Source of the DNA: Mesorhizobium sp. CAU 1732
GTDB lineage: Bacteria; Pseudomonadota; Alphaproteobacteria; Rhizobiales; Rhizobiaceae
Length of the DNA stretch: 64,000 nucleotides
Assembly (NCBI RefSeq): GCF_039888675.1
Contig: NZ_JBDQQR010000003.1
Span: 310,001 to 374,000 of the forward strand
Direction: 5' to 3'
The notes beneath the pieces are model-generated. The model saw nothing but the letters and a program-made list of their open reading frames with translations. It ran no database searches and was not told the DNA's origin. This document shows positions 9,008 to 16,550 of this stretch, piece after piece; position 1 is the first letter of the stretch; the number at the start of each line of letters is the position of its first letter. The position numbers and the translations under genes are program-made.

Positions 9008-9336
9008 TGATCCAGGGACTAACAGCCGTAGAAAAATCGGCCTCCGCGGTCGGGGGGCTCGACGGCTTCGCCAAGATCGCCGGCCCGGGCATGAGCCCCG
9101 CCACCGTCAACCCGGAAATGTCTTTCGGCGCGGCGCTGACCGCAGCCTCCGAAACCGCCGTCGGCAAGCTTCATAACGCCGAAAGCATGTCCCTGAAGGC
9201 ACTTCAGGGTGCCGACCTCGAGACCCGCGAAGTGGTCGACGCCGTAATGAGCGCCGAGCAGACGCTGCAAGCGGCGGTCGCCATCCGCGACAAGATCGTC
9301 AGCGCGTATCTCGAAGTCAGCCGTATGGCGATCTGA
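9007..9336 (+). CDS. fliE: Flagellar hook-basal body complex protein FliE
   Basis: FliE is the adaptor between the MS ring and the proximal rod. It has 109 residues. The C-terminal half carries the family pattern [20 protein letters not shown] followed by [16 protein letters not shown]. It lies in the flgB-flgC-fliE-flgG run with one-base overlap to flgC and 11 nt to flgG. Confidence 0.94.
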   Translation: MIQGLTAVEKSASAVGGLDGFAKIAGPGMSPATVNPEMSFGAALTAASETAVGKLHNAESMSLKALQGADLETREVVDAVMSAEQTLQAAVAIRDKIVSAYLEVSRMAI

Positions 9337-9347
9337 GGAAAACTGAG

Positions 9348-10136
9348 ATGAAAGCACTCGCAATCGCCGCCACCGGCATGAACGCGCAGCAGACCAATCT
9401 CGAGGTCATCGCGAACAACATCGCCAACATCAACACGACGGGGTTCAAGCGCGCGCGCGCCGAATTCTCCGACCTTCTCTATCAGGTCGAGCGCCTGCAG
9501 GGCGTCCCCAACCGGGCGAACCAGGCGCTGGTGCCGGAAGGCTCCCATGTCGGCCTCGGCGTCAAGACGACCGCGATCCGCAACGTGCATGTCCAGGGCG
9601 CGCTCACCAACACCGGCAACAAGCTTGACGTCGCCGTCGCGGGCCAAGGCTGGATTCAGGTCGAAGGCGCGAACGGCGAAGCGCTGTTTACGCGCGCCGG
9701 CGCCTTCAACACCAATGCGGAAGGCGAACTGGTCACGGCCGACGGCTATCTCGTCGCCGGCGGCATCGTCATTCCCGGCGAGGCAGTCGAGGTCATCATC
9801 AACAAGTCGGGCCAGTTCTTCGCGCGCTTCTCCGACCAGTTGGAACTCCAGGACCTCGGCCAGCTCTCGCTTGCCAACTTCTCCAACGAATCCGGCCTCG
9901 CGCCACTGGGCGACAACCTGTTCCAGGAAACGCCGGCATCGGGTGCTGCCAATGTCGGCATTCCCGGCGATCCCGGCTTCGGCACGATCGAGCAGTATTA
10001 CCTGGAATCGTCCAACGTCGATCCGGTGAAGGAAATCACCGAGCTGATCTCCGCACAGCGCGCCTATGAAATGAATTCCAAGGTCATCAAGGCGGCCGAC
10101 GAAATGGCTGCGACCATCACCCAAGGCATGAGATAG
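9348..10136 (+). CDS. flgG: Flagellar distal rod protein FlgG
   Basis: FlgG is the distal rod subunit, 262 residues long and close to the usual ~260. The N terminus [20 protein letters not shown] leads into [20 protein letters not shown]. The C terminus has [20 protein letters not shown], both diagnostic of rod/hook proteins. The ATG at 9348 follows GAGGAAAACTGAG. The flgA start is 5 nt downstream. Confidence 0.97.
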   Translation: MKALAIAATGMNAQQTNLEVIANNIANINTTGFKRARAEFSDLLYQVERLQGVPNRANQALVPEGSHVGLGVKTTAIRNVHVQGALTNTGNKLDVAVAGQGWIQVEGANGEALFTRAGAFNTNAEGELVTADGYLVAGGIVIPGEAVEVIINKSGQFFARFSDQLELQDLGQLSLANFSNESGLAPLGDNLFQETPASGAANVGIPGDPGFGTIEQYYLESSNVDPVKEITELISAQRAYEMNSKVIKAADEMAATITQGMR

Positions 10137-10141
10137 GACCG

Positions 10142-10612
10142 ATGATGCGCCGCTTCCTGCGCACGACCCTGCTTGCGGCAGCGCTGGCTCCGCTGGCGGC
10201 GGCCACGCTGCCCGCCTTCGCGCAGGAGACGGTGATCATTCCGACGCGCATCATCTATCCCGGCGAGACGATCTCGGCGGATGCGCTGGAGGAAGTGCCC
10301 CTGCGGCGCCAGTTGAAGAACCCGAGTTCGGTCGTCGTGGGCATGCAGCAACTCGACGGTAAGGTAGCGCGCCGCACCCTTCTGCCCGGCCGCATGATCG
10401 CGGTCGGCTCGGTTCGCGACGCCTATCTGGTCGAGACCGGCGCTCCCGTCCAGGTCATGTTCGTGCATGGCGGCCTGCAGATCGCAATCTCGGGCGTCCC
10501 GCTCCAGTCCGGCGCCGCCGGCGACATGGTTCGCGTCCGCAACATCGACAGCGGCGTGGTGTTCAGCGGTGTCGTCATGGCCGACGGCACCATCCGGGTG
10601 TCCTCCTCATGA
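10142..10612 (+). CDS. flgA: Flagellar P-ring assembly chaperone FlgA
   Basis: FlgA is a periplasmic chaperone for the P-ring protein FlgI, encoded next. It has 156 residues. A cleavable signal peptide (RRFLRTTLLAAALAPLAAA to AFAQ) precedes an SAF-like domain containing LRRQLKNPSSVVVGMQQLDG and KVARRTLLPGRMI. It is short compared with enterobacterial FlgA, as usual in rhizobia. The last four bases overlap the flgI start (ATGA). Confidence 0.93.
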   Translation: MMRRFLRTTLLAAALAPLAAATLPAFAQETVIIPTRIIYPGETISADALEEVPLRRQLKNPSSVVVGMQQLDGKVARRTLLPGRMIAVGSVRDAYLVETGAPVQVMFVHGGLQIAISGVPLQSGAAGDMVRVRNIDSGVVFSGVVMADGTIRVSSS

Positions 10613-11805
10613 TCCGCTCGATCGTCGCCGCATTCGTGATCGGACTGGGCATGAGCGGCTTCGCCCATGCCGACGAAGCGCTTCCGGGTGGCCCGGAAGT
10701 CTATGGCGGCGCGGCCTATGGCGGCGTCTATCGCGACGACCGACTGTCGGGTGCGGGCTTCGTGACCTCCCGGATCAAGGATGTCGCAATGCTGCAGAGC
10801 GCACGCGACAACCAGCTCGTCGGCTACGGCCTCGTCATCGGCCTGCAAGGCACCGGCGACGGCCTGCGCAACTCGCCGTTCACCGAGCAGTCGATGCGCG
10901 CCATGCTCGAGAATCTCGGTGTATCGACCCGAGGCGGGGCATCGCGTGCAAAGAACGTCGCCGCGGTCATCGTCACCGCCAACCTTCCGCCCTTCGTGCA
11001 GTCGGGCGCCCGCATCGACATCAGCGTGTCGTCCATGGGCGATGCGACATCGCTGGCCGGCGGCACGCTCGTCATGACGCCGCTGCGCGCGCCGGACGGC
11101 GAAATCTACGCGGTCGGCCAGGGACCCGTCATCGTGTCGGGATTTTCGGCGCAAGGCCAGGCGGAGACCTTGACGCAAGGCGTCCCCACCGGCGGACGCG
11201 TGCCGAACGGCGCGATCGTCGAACGGCAGGTTCCGGCCTCCTTCAGCAGCGATACCACGCTCACGTTGCAGCTTCGCAATCCGGATTTCTCGACCGCGGT
11301 GCGCATCACCGACGCGATCAACGAATACGCACGGAACCGCTTCGGCAAGCGCGTGGCGAGCGAGCAGGATGCGCGCACGGTCCTCATCACCAGGCCGGCC
11401 AACATCTCGGCCGCGCGCTTCTTTGCCGAGCTCGAGAACATCGTCGTCGAATCCGACGCGCCCGCCCGCGTCGTCGTAGACGAACGGACCGGGACCATCG
11501 TCATCGGCCAGCAGGTCCGCATCTCGCGCGTCGCCATCAGCCACGGCACGCTGACGGTGCGCATCACGGAAATGCCGCGCGTTATCCAGCCGGATCCGTT
11601 CTCGCGCGGAGAAACCGAAATCGAGCCCTTCACAGCGATCGAAGCAGGCCAGCCCGATGCCCGCGTGGCAATGCTCGACGGTCCCGATCTCGACACGCTG
11701 GTCTCGGGCCTCAACCGGCTCGGCGTGAAGCCCGACGGCATCATTGCAATCCTTCAGGGCATCAAGTCTGCCGGTGCGCTGCAGGCCGAACTCGTGCTGC
11801 AATAG
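10609..11805 (+). CDS. flgI: Flagellar P-ring protein FlgI
   Basis: FlgI forms the periplasmic P ring bushing around the rod. It has 398 residues. A Sec signal peptide ending near FAHADEA is followed by the conserved SRIKDVAMLQSARDNQLVGY, GLVIGLQGTGDGLRNSPFTE and a C-terminal GLNRLGVKPDGIIAILQGIK. Its length and motifs are typical. Its start overlaps flgA by 4 nt and motE starts just downstream, so flgA-flgI-motE-flgH read as one coupled block. Confidence 0.97.
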   Translation: MIRSIVAAFVIGLGMSGFAHADEALPGGPEVYGGAAYGGVYRDDRLSGAGFVTSRIKDVAMLQSARDNQLVGYGLVIGLQGTGDGLRNSPFTEQSMRAMLENLGVSTRGGASRAKNVAAVIVTANLPPFVQSGARIDISVSSMGDATSLAGGTLVMTPLRAPDGEIYAVGQGPVIVSGFSAQGQAETLTQGVPTGGRVPNGAIVERQVPASFSSDTTLTLQLRNPDFSTAVRITDAINEYARNRFGKRVASEQDARTVLITRPANISAARFFAELENIVVESDAPARVVVDERTGTIVIGQQVRISRVAISHGTLTVRITEMPRVIQPDPFSRGETEIEPFTAIEAGQPDARVAMLDGPDLDTLVSGLNRLGVKPDGIIAILQGIKSAGALQAELVLQ

Positions 11806-11813
11806 GAATGGCG

Positions 11814-12353
11814 ATGACCCTCCTCTCCCAACTCGCATCACGCGGACGCTCAGTATTCGCAGGCGGCGCCGGCATCGTTTTCGGGGCGCTCGTTTTCGGC
11901 GGCACGCCGGCGGCGACGCAGGCGATCGAAACCGTCACGGCCGTGGCCGGCGAGGTCGACGAGGACATCCGCCGCTTCTGCTCGAACATCGCGGACGCCG
12001 CGCGCGATCGCCGCTACGCCCTTCAGAAGAGCGAGATGGAAATGCTCCAGAAGGATATCGACCAGCGCATCGCAACGCTCGAATCGAAGCGCGAGGAATA
12101 CGAATCGTGGCTCCAGCGCCGGAACGACTTCCTTGCGAAGGCCGAAGGCAACCTCGTCGAAATCTACTCGCGCATGCGCCCCGACGCGGCAGCAGAGCGC
12201 CTCGCCGGGGTCAACGTCGAACTCGCAGCCGGCATCCTGATGAAACTGCAGGCACGCCAGGCGGGCATCATCCTCAACGAAATGGACAGCAAGGCTGCCG
12301 CAGCGCTGACAGGCATCATGGCCAGCGCGGCACGCCCACAGGATCCGACATGA
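11814..12353 (+). CDS. motE: Motility protein MotE (periplasmic MotC chaperone type)
   Basis: MotE is described in Sinorhizobium as a periplasmic protein needed for MotC folding and stability. I chose ATG 11814, which gives 179 residues, because AGGA lies 6 nt before it; an ATG at 11808 is too close to that site. An N-terminal hydrophobic segment (about residues 14-30) acts as a signal or anchor. A long charged helical region follows (QKSEMEMLQKDIDQRIATLE, likely coiled coil), then the family end LAAGILMKLQARQAGIILNE. It overlaps flgH by 4 nt. Confidence 0.9.
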   Translation: MTLLSQLASRGRSVFAGGAGIVFGALVFGGTPAATQAIETVTAVAGEVDEDIRRFCSNIADAARDRRYALQKSEMEMLQKDIDQRIATLESKREEYESWLQRRNDFLAKAEGNLVEIYSRMRPDAAAERLAGVNVELAAGILMKLQARQAGIILNEMDSKAAAALTGIMASAARPQDPT

Positions 12354-13057
12354 TCTACAGGTCGCTCATTCTCCTCGGAGCACTCGCGGTATCGGGCTGC
12401 ACGACGCCGTCCGGCGATGCGATCAATCAGCCTCCCGCGCTGTCGCCTGTCGGCTATGGGGTGGGGCTGGACCCGAAATCCGCCTACAGCTATCCGGCGC
12501 CACCTCCACAGCAGGTCAAGAAATACTCGCTGTGGGATGACCGCCAGAGCAAGTTCTTCACCGACGCACGGGCCCTGCGCGCAGGCGATATCCTGACCGT
12601 CGAGATCAGTATCAACGACCGCGCACGGTTCCGCAACGAGTCCGAGCGCAGCCGTACAGGACAACGCGGGATAGGTGTCGCAGCCGCCGCCGGCTGGAAC
12701 TGGATCGGCACCTCCGGCTCGGCTGACATCGATGTCGATTCAGCGACCCGCTCAAAGGGCACAGGCGCGACCGAGCGGTCGGAAAACATCAGGCTCTCTG
12801 TCGCGGCCGTCGTGACCGACGTCTTGCCGAACGGCAACCTCGTCATCACCGGCTCGCAGGAGGTTCTCGTCAATGCGGAGCTCCGCGTCCTCAACATCAG
12901 CGGCATCGTGCGGCCATCCGACATCGGCGCGATGAACACGGTCTCGTATGAGCGCATCGCCGAAGCCCGCATCTCCTATGGCGGCCGCGGTCGCCTGACC
13001 GAGGTGCAACAGCCGGGCTGGGGTCACCAGATCGTCGACAACGTCCTGCCCTTCTAA
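12350..13057 (+). CDS. flgH: Flagellar L-ring lipoprotein FlgH
   Basis: FlgH is the outer-membrane L-ring lipoprotein. I chose ATG 12350, giving 235 residues, because it overlaps the motE stop (ATGA) and opens a lipoprotein signal peptide with lipobox AVSG|C at Cys17. Later motifs are typical: SLWDDRQSKFFTDARALRAG, GDILTVEISINDRARF and the C-terminal GRGRLTEVQQPGWGHQIVDN. Longer upstream reading in this frame is only the motE shadow. Confidence 0.96.
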   Translation: MIYRSLILLGALAVSGCTTPSGDAINQPPALSPVGYGVGLDPKSAYSYPAPPPQQVKKYSLWDDRQSKFFTDARALRAGDILTVEISINDRARFRNESERSRTGQRGIGVAAAAGWNWIGTSGSADIDVDSATRSKGTGATERSENIRLSVAAVVTDVLPNGNLVITGSQEVLVNAELRVLNISGIVRPSDIGAMNTVSYERIAEARISYGGRGRLTEVQQPGWGHQIVDNVLPF

Positions 13058-13074
13058 GCTGCGGAACCCCTGAC

Positions 13075-13566
13075 TTGGCCATCATCGACGATACAGCCCC
13101 GATCAAGAAGGACCCCTCGATGGGCCTCCAGATCGCCTTGCTTGCCGGACTTACGGTCCTGGCGATCGGCATCGGCTGGGGCTCGGGCATGTATCTCGTC
13201 GGACAGCAGGCGCCCGCCGTGCCGGCAGGGGAGCATGCCACGGCGCAAGCCAGCGAAGTTCGTCTTGCCGAAGCGCATCAAGCGATGGGCGTCGTCTATC
13301 TCGAGCCGATCACGACGAACCTCGCCGGTCCCACCGGAACCTGGGCGCGCCTCGAACTCGCGCTCGTCTTCGAGGGCGAAACCGATCTCCTGATCTCGCA
13401 GACAATCCACCAGGATATCCTGGCCTATCTGCGGACGGTGAAAATCCATCAGGTCGAAGGCCCGAGCGGCTTCCAGCATCTGCGCGCCGATCTCGAGGAG
13501 CGCGCACGTATCCGCAGCGAAGGCAAGGTGACGGGCATCCTCATCAGAACGCTGCTGTTCGAATGA
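13075..13566 (+). CDS. fliL: Flagellar basal body-associated protein FliL
   Basis: FliL is a single-pass inner-membrane protein that rings the stators. It has 163 residues, with a TTG start at 13075 (no better start nearby). One TM helix lies at about residues 17-42 (LQIALLAGLTVLAIGIGWGS). The periplasmic FliL domain includes GTWARLELALVFEGETDLLI and ends EGKVTGILIRTLLFE. Its TGA overlaps the fliP ATG. A second, more divergent FliL-like protein is encoded at 35076-35597. Confidence 0.92.
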   Translation: MAIIDDTAPIKKDPSMGLQIALLAGLTVLAIGIGWGSGMYLVGQQAPAVPAGEHATAQASEVRLAEAHQAMGVVYLEPITTNLAGPTGTWARLELALVFEGETDLLISQTIHQDILAYLRTVKIHQVEGPSGFQHLRADLEERARIRSEGKVTGILIRTLLFE

Positions 13567-14300
13567 GACGGATCGCCCTTGCCACATTCTTCCTGCTCAT
13601 CGCCATCGGGCAGGCTTCGGCGCAGCAGCTCGATTTGGGCGGCCTGACGGGTCAGCTCGAAGGCTCGACGATCGGTTCGATCATCCAGCTCTTCGGCCTG
13701 CTGACGATCCTGTCGCTGGCGCCCGGCATCCTGATCATGGTGACGAGCTTCACGCGCTTCATCATCGTCTTCTCGATCCTGCGCTCGGGCCTTGGGCTGC
13801 CATCCACGCCGGCCAATCTGATCCTGATCAGCCTGTCGCTGTTCATGACCTTCTACGTCATGACGCCAACCTTCGACCGTGCCTGGAACGAAGGCGTGCA
13901 GCCGCTCGTCAACAACCAGATCGAGGAAGGCGAGGCGATCCAACGCATCGCCGAACCCTTCCGCGATTTCATGGTCGCAAATGTGCGCGACCGGGACTTC
14001 GACCTCTTCGCCGACCTCGCGCGCGAGCGCGATCAGGCGGACATCCAGATCGAAAGCGCCGACTTCCGCATCCTCATCCCCGCCTTCATGATCTCGGAGA
14101 TCAGGCGCGGCTTCGAGATGGGGTTCCTGATCGTCCTGCCTTTCCTGGTCATCGACCTGATCGTTGCCACGATCACGATGTCGATGGGCATGATGATGCT
14201 GCCGCCGGTGGTGGTGTCGCTCCCGTTCAAGATCCTGTTCTTCGTCCTGATCGACGGCTGGAACCTGCTTGTCGGAAGCCTCGTGCGCTCGTTCGCCTGA
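13563..14300 (+). CDS. fliP: Flagellar export gate protein FliP
   Basis: FliP is the core subunit of the FliPQR export gate. It has 245 residues and a signal peptide (RRIALATFFLLIAIGQASAQ), four TM helices, and the family motifs VTSFTRFIIVFSILRSGLGL and SMGMMMLPPVVVSLPFKILF. Its gate partners fliQ and fliR lie 16-19 kb downstream. It closes the flgF-to-fliP series; no clear terminator separates it from the first flagellin promoter. Confidence 0.97.
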   Translation: MRRIALATFFLLIAIGQASAQQLDLGGLTGQLEGSTIGSIIQLFGLLTILSLAPGILIMVTSFTRFIIVFSILRSGLGLPSTPANLILISLSLFMTFYVMTPTFDRAWNEGVQPLVNNQIEEGEAIQRIAEPFRDFMVANVRDRDFDLFADLARERDQADIQIESADFRILIPAFMISEIRRGFEMGFLIVLPFLVIDLIVATITMSMGMMMLPPVVVSLPFKILFFVLIDGWNLLVGSLVRSFA

Positions 14301-14351
14301 GCCCGAAAACGTAAATTTCCCAATTGTTTACCATACGCCCGGTAGCGGGTC

Positions 14352-14368
14352 GTTAACCTTGTTTCTTA
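14352..14368 (+). promoter_or_regulatory. Flagellin promoter-region motif, copy 1
   Basis: GTTAACCTTGTTTCTTA lies 146 nt before the first flagellin ATG. It is repeated with a single mismatch at 15435-15451 before the second flagellin. The TTAACC core resembles a CtrA half-site. It is the only strong similarity shared by the two promoter regions upstream of their leaders. Confidence 0.55.
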
Positions 14369-14440
14369 TGCGTTTTTCAGCCTTTGGCGTCGTAGGTTGG
14401 CGTCGAGGGGCAGATCGGAGTTTGGGGACTCCAGCCGATC

Positions 14441-14514
14441 GGCATGACGCCACGCTACTTCGCCGGTGAAAACCCGGCATGCCTGATGAGTATCGAGTTA
14501 CAAGGCGTAAAATC
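14441..14514 (+). promoter_or_regulatory. Conserved flagellin 5' leader, copy 1 (candidate FlbT target)
   Basis: These 74 nt before the flagellin ATG are largely conserved in the leader of the next flagellin (15518-15587). The block opens with GGCATGACGCC. It then holds a stem-loop GCCGG (14462-14466) / CCGGC (14474-14478) and ends with a 26-nt stretch (14489-14514) identical in both copies. Another potential stem, GATCGG (14413-14418) / CCGATC (14435-14440), lies just upstream. The FlbT family is known to act on flagellin mRNA 5' leaders, and flbT is encoded at 29524-29955. Confidence 0.6.
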
Positions 14515-15306
14515 ATGACCAGCCTGCTGACAAACGCGTCCGCAATGACGGCGCTGCAGACCCTTTCGTCCACCAACAAGAACCTCGCATCCACGCAGGG
14601 CCGTATCGCAACCGGCCTGCGCGTTGCCGAGGCTTCCGACAACGCCGCCTACTGGTCGATCGCGACCGGCATGAAGGCTCAGAGCAGCGCGCTGTCGGCC
14701 GTCCAGGATTCGCTCGGCTTCGGCAAGGCAATCCTCGACACCACCTACACCGCTCTCCAGGAAGCCATCGAGAAGACCTCCGACATGCTGTCCAAGTATG
14801 TCACCGGCGGCACCGATGGTATCGACCAGGACGCAGTCGATGCCGAACTGACCCAGCTCAAGGAGCAGATTACCTCGATCGCCGACAACGCCAATTTCGA
14901 GGGCCAGAACCTGCTCAAGGACGGTGGCACCGCAGTCAACGTCGTCAGCGGCTACATCGGCACCGCGGCCGACACCGAGAAGCTCCAGACGCTGACCCTC
15001 GCCGCCTTTGACCTTGCGGCTGAGGTGGACGGCATCACCGATCTCGACACCGCACAGGCCGCGCTCGACGCGATGAAGTCGCAGGCGGCTACCTACGGCG
15101 CGCAGAAGATGCGCATCGAGTCGCAGTCGTCGTTCACCGCGAAGCAGATCGCCGCCATCGATCGTGGCGTCGGCCAGCTCGTGGATGCCGACATGAACGC
15201 CGAGTCGGCACGTCTGTCGGCCCTTCAGGTCCAGCAGCAGCTCGGCATCCAGGCGCTCTCGATCGCCAACTCGAGCACGCAGAACATCCTGTCGCTCTTC
15301 CGTTAA
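14515..15306 (+). CDS. fliC: Flagellin (copy 1)
   Basis: This is a filament subunit of 263 residues. The ATG at 14515 starts the canonical MTSLLTNASAMTALQTLSST and ends the conserved leader. An in-frame start 36 nt earlier lies inside that leader and is unlikely. The N-terminal D0/D1 includes ATGLRVAEASDNAAYWSIAT. The C-terminal D1/D0 includes VQQQLGIQALSIANSSTQNI and LSLFR. The central variable region is short, as in rhizobial flagellins. About 22 residues differ from copy 2 by eye (~92% identity), so this is a tandem duplicate. It has its own promoter, leader and terminator. Confidence 0.97.
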   Translation: MTSLLTNASAMTALQTLSSTNKNLASTQGRIATGLRVAEASDNAAYWSIATGMKAQSSALSAVQDSLGFGKAILDTTYTALQEAIEKTSDMLSKYVTGGTDGIDQDAVDAELTQLKEQITSIADNANFEGQNLLKDGGTAVNVVSGYIGTAADTEKLQTLTLAAFDLAAEVDGITDLDTAQAALDAMKSQAATYGAQKMRIESQSSFTAKQIAAIDRGVGQLVDADMNAESARLSALQVQQQLGIQALSIANSSTQNILSLFR

Positions 15307-15348
15307 GCGGATCGAAGCCCGCCAAAACGGGTTCCGACAAATCTTGCA

Positions 15349-15383
15349 GGCCGCGCTCTTCGGAGCGCGGCCTTCTGCTTTTT
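15349..15383 (+). terminator. Rho-independent terminator after flagellin 1
   Basis: A perfect 10-bp stem GGCCGCGCTC / GAGCGCGGCC with a TTCG tetraloop (15349-15372) is followed by TTCTGCTTTTT. It sits 42 nt after the stop and insulates the first flagellin gene. Confidence 0.92.
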
Positions 15384-15434
15384 GGACGCACGCTCCCGAC
15401 AGTCATGGTTAAAAAAAGCCATAAAATAGAAATT

Positions 15435-15451
15435 GTTAACCATGTTTCTTA
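15435..15451 (+). promoter_or_regulatory. Flagellin promoter-region motif, copy 2
   Basis: GTTAACCATGTTTCTTA lies 136 nt before the second flagellin ATG and differs from 14352-14368 only at one position. It contains the TTAACCAT half-site typical of CtrA boxes in this order. Very A/T-rich sequence (15410-15434) precedes it. Confidence 0.55.
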
Positions 15452-15517
15452 GCCCGGGATTAGCCATTCTTCTTCATAAACGACCTCGAAGGACGGGCCG
15501 GGATTTTTAGCTCCGGT

Positions 15518-15587
15518 GGCATGACGCCGCGCCGCCTCGCCGGACATCCGGCATGCTGTCAAGTATCGAGTTACAAGGCGTAAAATC
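15518..15587 (+). promoter_or_regulatory. Conserved flagellin 5' leader, copy 2 (candidate FlbT target)
   Basis: This is the counterpart of 14441-14514. It has the same GGCATGACGCC opening. A stem GCCGG (15539-15543) / CCGGC (15548-15552) is kept although its loop is 4 nt here and 7 nt in copy 1. The final 26 nt (15562-15587) are identical up to the ATG. Sequence upstream of the block is unrelated between copies, so conservation is local. Confidence 0.6.
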
Positions 15588-16382
15588 ATGACCAGTCTGT
15601 TGACCAACGCGTCCGCAATGACGGCGCTCCAGACCCTTTCGTCCACCAACAAGAACCTCGCCACCACCCAGAACCGCATCGCCACCGGCCTGCGCATCTC
15701 CGAGGCTTCCGACAACGCCGCCTACTGGTCGATCGCGACCGGCATGAAGGCGCAGAACAAGGCGCTGTCGGCCGTCCAGGATTCGCTCGGCTTCGGCAAG
15801 GCAATCCTCGACACCACCTACACCGCCCTCCAGGAAGCCATCGACAAAGTCACCGAGATGCTGGGCAAGTATGTCACCGGCGGCACCGACGGAATCGATC
15901 AGGACGCAGTCGATGCCGAACTGACCCAGCTCAAGGAGCAGATCACCGCGATCGCCGACAACGCCAATTTCGAGGGCCAGAACCTGCTCAAGGACGGCGG
16001 CACCCCAGTCGACGTCGTCAGCGGCTACATCGGCACTGCGGCCGACACCGAGAAGCTCCAGATACTGACCCTCGCGGCCTACGACCTGTCGACTGAAGTG
16101 GACGGCATCACCGATCTCGACACCGCGCAGGCCGCGCTCGACGCGATGAAGTCGCAAGCCGCTACCTACGGCGCGCAGAAGATGCGCATCGAGTCGCAGT
16201 CGTCGTTCACCGCGAAGCAGATCGACGCCATCGACCGCGGCATCGGCCAGCTCGTGGATGCCGACATGAACGCCGAGTCGGCACGTCTGGCGGCCCTCCA
16301 GGTCCAGCAGCAGCTCGGTATCCAGGCGCTCTCGATCGCCAACTCCAGCACGCAGAACATCCTGACGCTCTTCCGCGGATAA
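15588..16382 (+). CDS. fliC: Flagellin (copy 2)
   Basis: This is a filament subunit of 264 residues, the tandem duplicate of the 14515-15306 gene. N-terminal MTSLLTNASAMTALQTLSST is identical. Differences cluster in the helix around IDKVTEMLGKYVTGG and in the short central region (TPVDVVSGYIGTAADTEKLQ). The C terminus STQNILTLFRG has one extra Gly. It carries the same leader and an independent terminator, so the two are separate mono-cistronic units and not an operon. Confidence 0.97.
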   Translation: MTSLLTNASAMTALQTLSSTNKNLATTQNRIATGLRISEASDNAAYWSIATGMKAQNKALSAVQDSLGFGKAILDTTYTALQEAIDKVTEMLGKYVTGGTDGIDQDAVDAELTQLKEQITAIADNANFEGQNLLKDGGTPVDVVSGYIGTAADTEKLQILTLAAYDLSTEVDGITDLDTAQAALDAMKSQAATYGAQKMRIESQSSFTAKQIDAIDRGIGQLVDADMNAESARLAALQVQQQLGIQALSIANSSTQNILTLFRG

Positions 16383-16410
16383 GGTCCCGGACAAGCAGCC
16401 CGATGATCGA

Positions 16411-16441
16411 GAAAGGCCGCGTGTTTCACACGCGGCCTTTC
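16411..16441 (+). terminator. Rho-independent terminator after flagellin 2
   Basis: A perfect 13-bp stem GAAAGGCCGCGTG (16411-16423) / CACGCGGCCTTTC (16429-16441) with a short loop lies 28 nt after the stop. Its 3' arm ends in CCTTTCCTG; the A/T content of the stem ends supplies the U-rich part. Confidence 0.85.
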
Positions 16442-16482
16442 CTGTTCGCGCTTCTACAAATCCTTAACGACCACTCCCCGCC

Positions 16483-16532
16483 TTAACCAACAGTTAACCG
16501 TAAAAGCCTAGCTATGGTTAACCATTGGTTTC
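16483..16532 (+). promoter_or_regulatory. CtrA-type boxes in the promoter of flagellin 3
   Basis: TTAA-CCAACAG-TTAAC at 16483-16498 matches the CtrA full-site consensus TTAA-N7-TTAAC exactly. A second, imperfect site TTAA-CCATTGG-TTTC is at 16518-16532. It overlaps the perfect 12-bp palindrome ATGGTTAACCAT (16514-16525). The TTG start is at 16551, so the transcript leader must be very short if these act as promoter elements. Direct CtrA control is inference. Confidence 0.5.
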
Positions 16533-16550
16533 GGCATAGAGGGGCGGCAC

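Noticed and set aside
14515..16382. Flagellin 1 and 2 as an assembly artefact
   Set aside because: The copies differ by about 22 residues and have different upstream sequences, leader loops and terminators, so they are real paralogues.
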